Below are positions 5,034-8,825 of a stretch of DNA of 8,825 nt, piece after piece. The stretch lies in assembly GCA_041552775.1 (NCBI GenBank), contig JBFEKH010000085.1, forward strand, positions 1 through 8,825, read 5' to 3'. The first letter of the stretch is position 1, and each line of letters opens with the position of its first letter. Both the position numbers and the translations under genes were made by a program. The notes under the pieces are model-generated. The model saw only the letters and a list, made by a program, of their open reading frames with translations, had not been told where the DNA came from and made no database searches. The DNA is from Allopontixanthobacter sp041552775 (GTDB lineage Bacteria > Pseudomonadota > Alphaproteobacteria > Sphingomonadales > Sphingomonadaceae).

Positions 5034-6680
5034 CTATGACGGCCAGAGCGAGGTCACATGAGCCTTGGCTCTTTCGGCGCTTGGCAGATCGGGCCAGCAA
5101 TGGCGCCAATGCTCAATCCACCTCAGATAGCTGTTGAGCGTGAATTGCGGGTGCGAGTTTTGCAGCGAGACGAATTCAGCTTGCGCTTCAACCGGTTGAT
5201 CAAGCTCTGCAAGTGCGGTGCCGAGCATAAATTGGCTTGAATGGAAATGTAGATTGCGCTCTTTCGCTAGCGCGTATGCTGCAGCAGCTGCTTCCCAGTC
5301 GCCCAGCTTTCCCTCGCATACCCCGCGATAATGGGCCCAGATGGAGAAGCGCGGATGATGCGGCGCCCGCCGTTCCGCAGTTTCGATCATCTCAATATTG
5401 TTTCGGTCGCCTGTCAGAACGCAAGACTGCCAGCCAAACAAGGCCAAACAATGAGGATCATTGGGGTTCAATTGCAAGGATCGATGAAGCGTCTGCACAG
5501 CGGTTTCTACATCGCAGCTCATCGCGGCGACAATACCCGCAGATGACAGCACGTCTGAGGCAGTCGGCGCTATTCGTTTCGCCAAAGCCAGATGCTTTTC
5601 CGCTTTGGCCATGTTCTCATCATATGGTCCAAAAAAGCTGGCGGCAGTTTGCGCAAATTGCACAGCAAGCGACGCATGTGCCGCGGCATTCTCTGGCTCC
5701 TGGCCAATCACATGTTCGAGATGCTCGACAATCTCTGCAGCCCGCCGCGCGGAGTAAAGCGTGCGCAGCATTTCGGTCGATTTAACAAGCCGCAGCCCCT
5801 CGCTGTAATGGCCAGGGCGCAAGTGAGCCAACGAAGCCTCGAAGATCTGGATCTCGCATAATATCGGCGTCGACAGATCGAGGATGAATTCGTCCAAATC
5901 TTCGAAAAAGCGATCGACCGTGCCAGAGTGCTTCCATGACAGGATATGCGTGCCATCAATCGCATCAACGAGACTGATGCGCAGTATGATTTGCCCGTCG
6001 TGATAGGAAAGCGAGCCAGACACGACATAGTGGACATTCAGCAGCCGGCCTGCCGCAAGCAGTCCAGGCTGGCCATTCTGCCCCAATAGGGCGGAATCGT
6101 AACCAGCCACGCGTAAATACGGCGCTCGGGCCAGCATGGAAACCAGATCGCGAGCAATATCGTCGGCCAGATTGGCAGCGATACCGCTTCCCGAAATGAA
6201 CATTGGGACAACCGCGACCGAGTAACTCCTTATCGACCTTTGCGATCGGGCACTGTCATTGGAAATTTGAGTGATTTCGTCAGCGAATTGTACTGCTTGC
6301 AAGTCGCCCGACAGCGCTTGGTCCAGGCTCTGTCCGTGGGCTTCAACGCCTTCGGCGGGCTCAGCCAACCGGTACCCGCGTTTAGGAATGGTCTCGATAA
6401 TTTCGCCCTCGGAACCGCATTGCTTGAAGGTTTTGCGCAGTTTCGAGATCGCCCGCGAAAGGCTCTCGTCACCGCCGAACTGGACACCCCAGACTGCATC
6501 AATCAATTCGGAGCGGGTGACGACTTCGCCACTGCGGATGGCCAAGGTGCACAAAACATCCATGATGCGTGGTTCGAGAGAGTAGAATATCTCAGCGCAG
6601 CATATCAGGTTCCGTGACGGCTCGATATCGAACGCCCCGATACTGAAACGTGCAGTTATACTCGGCTTTGATAGATTCAA
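5034..6680 (-). CDS. wHTH - TolB-like - TPR transcriptional regulator (CadC-type)
   Basis: The 548-aa protein is predicted to be a cytoplasmic one-component regulator. Residues about 10-108 form an OmpR-type winged helix: LEPRIMDVLCTLAIRSGEVV, the recognition helix around DESLSRAISKLRKTF (71-85), and the wing IIETIPKRGYRL (94-105). After a linker, residues about 152-250 look like the TolB N-terminal-like domain common in such proteins (YSVAVVPMF, GIAANLADDIARDLVSMLAR, VHYVVSGSL, ISLVDAIDGTHILSW). The rest is helical with TPR-like repeats (PENAAAHASLAVQFAQ, NPNDPHCLALFGWQS, GDWEAAAAAYALAKERN). Unlike CadC there is no clear membrane helix between DNA-binding and sensor parts. The start is TTG at 6680, supported by AGGGA seven bases upstream and by the family N terminus (ARFSIGAFDIEP). 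It precedes the TonB-CTD-like gene on the same strand. The inducing signal is unknown. Confidence 0.85.
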   Translation of the reverse strand: MNLSKPSITARFSIGAFDIEPSRNLICCAEIFYSLEPRIMDVLCTLAIRSGEVVTRSELIDAVWGVQFGGDESLSRAISKLRKTFKQCGSEGEIIETIPKRGYRLAEPAEGVEAHGQSLDQALSGDLQAVQFADEITQISNDSARSQRSIRSYSVAVVPMFISGSGIAANLADDIARDLVSMLARAPYLRVAGYDSALLGQNGQPGLLAAGRLLNVHYVVSGSLSYHDGQIILRISLVDAIDGTHILSWKHSGTVDRFFEDLDEFILDLSTPILCEIQIFEASLAHLRPGHYSEGLRLVKSTEMLRTLYSARRAAEIVEHLEHVIGQEPENAAAHASLAVQFAQTAASFFGPYDENMAKAEKHLALAKRIAPTASDVLSSAGIVAAMSCDVETAVQTLHRSLQLNPNDPHCLALFGWQSCVLTGDRNNIEMIETAERRAPHHPRFSIWAHYRGVCEGKLGDWEAAAAAYALAKERNLHFHSSQFMLGTALAELDQPVEAQAEFVSLQNSHPQFTLNSYLRWIEHWRHCWPDLPSAERAKAHVTSLWPS

Positions 6681-6764
6681 GACGCAATCCCTGCTGCAAC
6701 AAAAATGCCAGAAATTTGCGACCCTGATTGTTTGTTCTTACTCATATACCAGACGAATAGAAAA

Positions 6765-6770
6765 ATTATA
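6765..6770 (-). promoter_or_regulatory. Possible -10 box of the regulator gene
   Basis: A perfect TATAAT lies on the minus strand 84 bases upstream of the TTG start. No good -35 box stands at 16-18 bases; CTGACA is present but only 13 bases away. A single CTGATTGTTTG unit (6724-6734), resembling the 11-bp repeats at 4971-5003, lies between this box and the start codon and could serve autoregulation. Both statements are tentative. Confidence 0.3.
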
Positions 6771-6942
6771 ATAGCCTGCGGTTTGTCAGACTTTTTGATC
6801 GAGGTTCGCGGGACCAGCCTCCATCTTGGTGCTCTTGGTTTGGCGCAACAGCTGAAACTTGAGTAGATTGACTCGCTCCCGATAATAGCAAGATCGAAAT
6901 GCCGAAGTATAGCAACCAAATTACCAACAATGGCACGACAAT

Positions 6943-7035
6943 CTACATGAGATAGCTAAAGTCGATGCCGAAGATGGTTGCCACAATCGGCATGCCCCGG
7001 ACTATTGCGATGCCGCAAAGCATGCTCGCTAGCAC
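6943..7035 (-). CDS. Possible 30-aa hydrophobic small protein
   Basis: A GTG start at 7035 is preceded by GAGGA at 10 bases. It opens a short frame with a hydrophobic product: LASMLCGIAIVRGMPIVATI, followed by FGIDFSYLM and TAG. It could be a single-span membrane peptide or a scrap of a larger membrane protein. A TGA lies just upstream in the frame, so it is not the end of an intact longer gene. It is in the 570-base gap upstream of the regulator gene. The evidence is weak. Confidence 0.2.
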   Translation of the reverse strand: MLASMLCGIAIVRGMPIVATIFGIDFSYLM

Positions 7036-7117
7036 GGGGCGTATTCCTCATTGATAAGGACTTCGTGATGATGGCCTGACCATGACAAGGCGTTAGCCTA
7101 TGCGATGTCCGGTTCCC

Positions 7118-7175
7118 ACCCAGTTTCAGTCATTTAGCCTGCTCTTGCATTTCGGTAAAAGCGGCCTGTCAGCCT
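7118..7175 (+). repeat. Dispersed intergenic repeat, degenerate copy C
   Basis: The stretch shares cacccagttt, ttgcatttc, aaaagc and the cctgtc-gcct segment with copies A and B, in the same order and orientation. Only about the first half of the repeat is recognisable. It lies upstream of the cupin gene and its promoter. Confidence 0.5.
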
Positions 7176-7184
7176 ACGACCCGG

Positions 7185-7213
7185 TTGCGCAAACTGCTCT
7201 GATGGCACATAAT
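7185..7213 (+). promoter_or_regulatory. Probable promoter of the cupin gene
   Basis: TTGCGC (7185-7190) and CATAAT (7208-7213) are separated by exactly 17 bases, 40 bases upstream of the GTG start. The -10 box is close to consensus and the -35 box matches only its TTG. Confidence 0.35.
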
Positions 7214-7253
7214 CCTGCCTGTTAGTCGGGGCGCAAGGTTAGGGAGAAAAGCC

Positions 7254-7622
7254 GTGGCAGACGCCATTGAAGTACGCCGTTTCGACACGCCGGATGACGC
7301 GCTCGATATGAAAGACGCAGGAGGAATCAAGATTATCGGAATGTCCAGCACGGGCACCACTGGCATGCACGCGATCTTCGAACCTGGCTGGACTTGGGAA
7401 AAGGACGAAAAGCCGCTTTTGGGCCATCCCGACACATGCCCAATGCACCATACTGGCTATTCGCTATCTGGCACACTGGTCGTGAGGATGGTCAAAAGCG
7501 GCGAAGAAAGAACGATCATAGCAGGCGACTTCTTCGAAATTCCGCCGGGACACGATGCCTATGTTAAAGGCGACGAGCGGGTCGAACTGATCCTGTTCGC
7601 GCCGCCCGAACACACGCATTGA
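7254..7622 (+). CDS. Small single-domain cupin protein
   Basis: The product is 122 aa, about the usual size for a one-domain cupin. The first cupin motif is seen as CPMHHTGYSLSGTLVVRM (His65 and His66 as likely metal ligands) and the second as GDFFEIPPGHDAYV (residues 91-104, His100). The N-terminal part (EVRRFDTPDD, IFEPGWTWEKDEKPL) fits a family of stand-alone cupins that share the PPGHDAW/Y motif. Members have no established substrate; sugar-binding or metal-dependent activities have been suggested for cupins in general. The GTG start at 7254 is supported by AGGGAG (7241-7246) seven bases upstream. No partner gene is close on the same strand, so it is probably transcribed alone. Confidence 0.85.
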   Translation: MADAIEVRRFDTPDDALDMKDAGGIKIIGMSSTGTTGMHAIFEPGWTWEKDEKPLLGHPDTCPMHHTGYSLSGTLVVRMVKSGEERTIIAGDFFEIPPGHDAYVKGDERVELILFAPPEHTH

Positions 7623-7727
7623 GAGTGCTAATAGACCGCGGTCAGATTATATCTGCTTTCCATGACAATTCCGCCATCCAACACAGATTTTCGCAGTCCT
7701 GAAAGCTGCCGGTTGTGGGCACCCAAC

Positions 7728-7752
7728 AAAACCTGAATGAAGCGCAGGTTTT
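7728..7752 (+). terminator. Possible terminator hairpin downstream of the cupin gene
   Basis: AAAACCTG (7728-7735) and CAGGTTTT (7745-7752) pair perfectly around a 9-base loop, with the T's of the right arm as the only T tract. It lies about 105 bases after the cupin stop codon, rather far but with no gene between. Confidence 0.4.
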
Positions 7753-8057
7753 AGGTGTTTGCATCGGGCTTGGGAACGACCGGTTTGTCGGCGGATGCAG
7801 TCGCGTTGCCAGTGGCCAAGTCTAGCGGCAGCTAATCACCCTGGGAAAGGGCGGTGGCGGAGACGGAGGGAATTTGATTTAACAATCAAGCTATTGATAT
7901 TAATCATCTTTAATTGTCTCCACCTCTTCTTGTGCCCTCTATTTGCAGGTAGCTACACGCAGTCAAATTTGGGATGTTCAAAGTATGATTTGCGTGTGAA
8001 AGTTTTTTCGTCAAATTTCAGAAGCTCCGAAATCAGATCTGATTCTGGCATTATGCG
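7753..8057. other. Stretch without a supported gene; AT-rich island
   Basis: No reading frame here has a ribosome binding site together with a credible protein. The longest plus-strand frame (7759-8130) runs into repeat copy B and its translation looks random. Around 7871-7925 the base composition turns markedly AT-rich, with a small palindrome TTGATT-TAAC-AATCAA (7874-7889). No complete promoter could be assigned. Confidence 0.5.
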
Positions 8058-8170
8058 CCCCAGTTTTTGCCGTTCTGCAGGGTTTTGCATTTCACCCAAA
8101 GTAGCCTGTCGGCTTTTCGTGGGTTTCTGATAAAAGCAGCCCGTCTGGAACCGACCCAATTGCTGTCGCC
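8058..8170 (+). repeat. Dispersed intergenic repeat, copy B
   Basis: This is the best match to copy A, sharing cagtttttgccgttc, gttttgcatttcacc, gtcggctt, gataaaagcag and ggaaccgaccc in the same order. It ends 37 bases upstream of the bleomycin-binding protein gene. Its tail contains TTGCTG (8159-8164), which could act as a -35 box with CATAGT (8182-8187) at 17 bases, so the repeat may supply part of that gene's promoter. Confidence 0.8.
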
Positions 8171-8207
8171 AGCTGCGCGTTCCATAGTATCCGTCGAGGA
8201 GCGCACA

Positions 8208-8564
8208 ATGGACCACGCTACGCCAAACCTGCCATCTATTAGTTTTGAGGCTACTTCGAGCTTTTACTCGCGATTGGGATTTGAAGAAAGTTGGCGAGAC
8301 GAGGGTTGGATGATTCTAAATCGCGGCGGAATCACCTTGGAGTTTTTTCCATATCCTGATTTGAAAGCTGCCGAGAGCAATTTCAGTTGCTGCCTCCGTT
8401 TGGACGATATGGCCGTCCTGTATGAGGCGTGTAAGGGGGCTGGACTGCCCGAGCAGTGCTGGGGATGGCCTCGCCTTCATCCACCGAAGCTTGAGGACAG
8501 CGGACTCACAATAGCGTATATGGTTGATCCTGATGGATCACTTATTCGCCTGATCCAAAACTGA
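8208..8564 (+). CDS. ble: Bleomycin-binding protein homologue (VOC superfamily)
   Basis: The product is 118 aa and follows the Tn5 Ble protein closely: ATPNLPS (4-10), SSFYSRLGFE (17-26), WMILNRGGITLEFF (34-47), SCCLRLDDM (60-68), PRLHPPKL (88-95) and VDPDGSLIRLIQN (106-118). That family binds bleomycin-type glycopeptides as a dimer and sequesters them in the cytoplasm without enzymatic change. The protein is a few residues shorter than Tn5 Ble (126 aa). Start choice: ATG at 8208 with GAGGAG (8196-8201) six bases upstream; the frame is open upstream to 8067, but that part lies in repeat copy B. It stands alone, with no kanamycin or streptomycin resistance gene as in Tn5. Whether it protects against bleomycin or is a chromosomal relative with another ligand cannot be told from sequence. 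Confidence 0.85.
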   Translation: MDHATPNLPSISFEATSSFYSRLGFEESWRDEGWMILNRGGITLEFFPYPDLKAAESNFSCCLRLDDMAVLYEACKGAGLPEQCWGWPRLHPPKLEDSGLTIAYMVDPDGSLIRLIQN

Positions 8565-8667
8565 AGCTCGGGCAGCTTTCCTCGACGAACCGGAACGGCA
8601 GCTTATAGAAGCGCGGATCGCGATAGCGGAGATGGTGAGCAGGAACCGCGCATGTCAGCTTCGCGCC
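8542..8667 (-). pseudogene. Possible coding remnant, 41 codons
   Basis: On the minus strand an open stretch reads GAKLTCAVPAHHLRYRDPRF, then YKLPFRFVEESCPS, and ends at TAA 8542-8544 inside the ble tail. Its codons are strongly GC-biased at the third position (CGC, TTC, CTG, CCG, GTC, GAG), as in real sphingomonad genes. There is no start codon. A stop codon (8668-8670) sits at the very edge of the inverted-repeat element, as if that element had cut the gene. I do not recognise the family. Confidence 0.25.
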
Positions 8668-8668
8668 C

Positions 8669-8825
8669 TATTCTGTTGAAAAAGTCGGTCTTTTAGAAGA
8701 CCTAATAATTTCCTTCGAATTACCACTCCCGTTACGACACATCGCTTCTCCGCTCTGCGAAAGTTTATTCAATTTAAGCAGCCATACGCAGTAAAATTAC
8801 ACACCGTGAGTTTTTCAACAGAATA
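8669..8825. mobile_element. 157-bp element with 18-bp terminal inverted repeats (MITE-like)
   Basis: The left end TATTCTGTTGAAAAAGTC (8669-8686) and the right end GAGTTTTTCAACAGAATA (8808-8825) are inverted repeats matching at 17 of 18 positions. The interior of about 120 bases is AT-rich and has no coding capacity. Ends with a TTCTGTTGAAAAA core are known from several transposon groups, so this could be a MITE or an internally deleted IS. The window stops at the last base of the right repeat, so a target duplication cannot be checked. Confidence 0.7.

Noticed and set aside
6677..6919. 80-codon minus-strand frame ending in TTGA that overlaps the TTG start of the regulator by 4 bases
   Set aside because: The overlap looks like translational coupling, but the translation is random-looking, there is no ribosome binding site at its ATG, and the probable TATAAT of the regulator lies inside it. 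Treated as coincidence.
7634..7643. 10-bp palindrome GACCGCGGTC after the cupin stop
   Set aside because: It is short, without a loop or T tract, and has no partner site elsewhere in the window. Not enough to call an operator or terminator.
7759..8130. 123-codon plus-strand frame downstream of the cupin gene
   Set aside because: It crosses the AT-rich island and repeat copy B. The start lacks a ribosome binding site and the composition (Cys, Ser and Arg clusters) is not protein-like.

Overview
The window looks like accessory chromosomal DNA of an alphaproteobacterium, most likely a sphingomonad (Sphingomonadaceae or Erythrobacteraceae). This rests on the protein families (a small sphingomonad-type lipoprotein, a CmpX-like channel, a TonB-CTD-like secreted protein beside a wHTH-TPR regulator), the GC-rich codon use of the channel gene, and the IS6-family transposases. 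The assignment comes from family recognition by eye, not from a database search.

Layout, left to right. Positions 1-430 hold at most one small ORF (145-306). A lipoprotein gene follows (431-1072). Next come two IS6-family remnants fused end to end: the tail of one copy (about 1073-1217) joined exactly at its terminal repeat to the interior of a second copy (1218-1616). A channel gene (1667-2923) with a strong UUCG-loop terminator sits between these remnants and a nearly full-length but inactivated IS6 copy (3044-3908) in the same orientation. The right end of that IS abuts a 43-codon C-terminal scrap of a UPF0016/Gdt1-type transporter (3909-4039).

The middle (4235-6770) is a minus-strand module. 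A TTG-initiated cytoplasmic regulator (OmpR-type winged helix, TolB-like domain, TPR repeats; 5034-6680) is followed by a small secreted TonB-C-terminal-like protein (4353-4886) and a terminator. The gap between the two genes holds three 11-bp direct repeats in perfect phase, the architecture bound by OmpR/PhoB-type winged helices. My reading, by inference, is that the regulator controls the secreted protein through these repeats. This is the best candidate here for an undescribed system.

The right part carries a small cupin gene (7254-7622) with a recognisable promoter and ribosome binding site, then a stretch without genes, then a bleomycin-binding protein homologue of the Tn5 Ble type (8208-8564). 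The window ends exactly at the outer edge of a 157-bp element with 18-bp terminal inverted repeats (8669-8825). A degenerate intergenic repeat family of roughly 110 bp occurs at least twice (4050-4160, 8058-8170), with a shorter, more decayed copy at 7118-7175 and possibly a tail at 1-17. Overall the window is a patchwork of short gene islands separated by IS6 scars and dispersed repeats.
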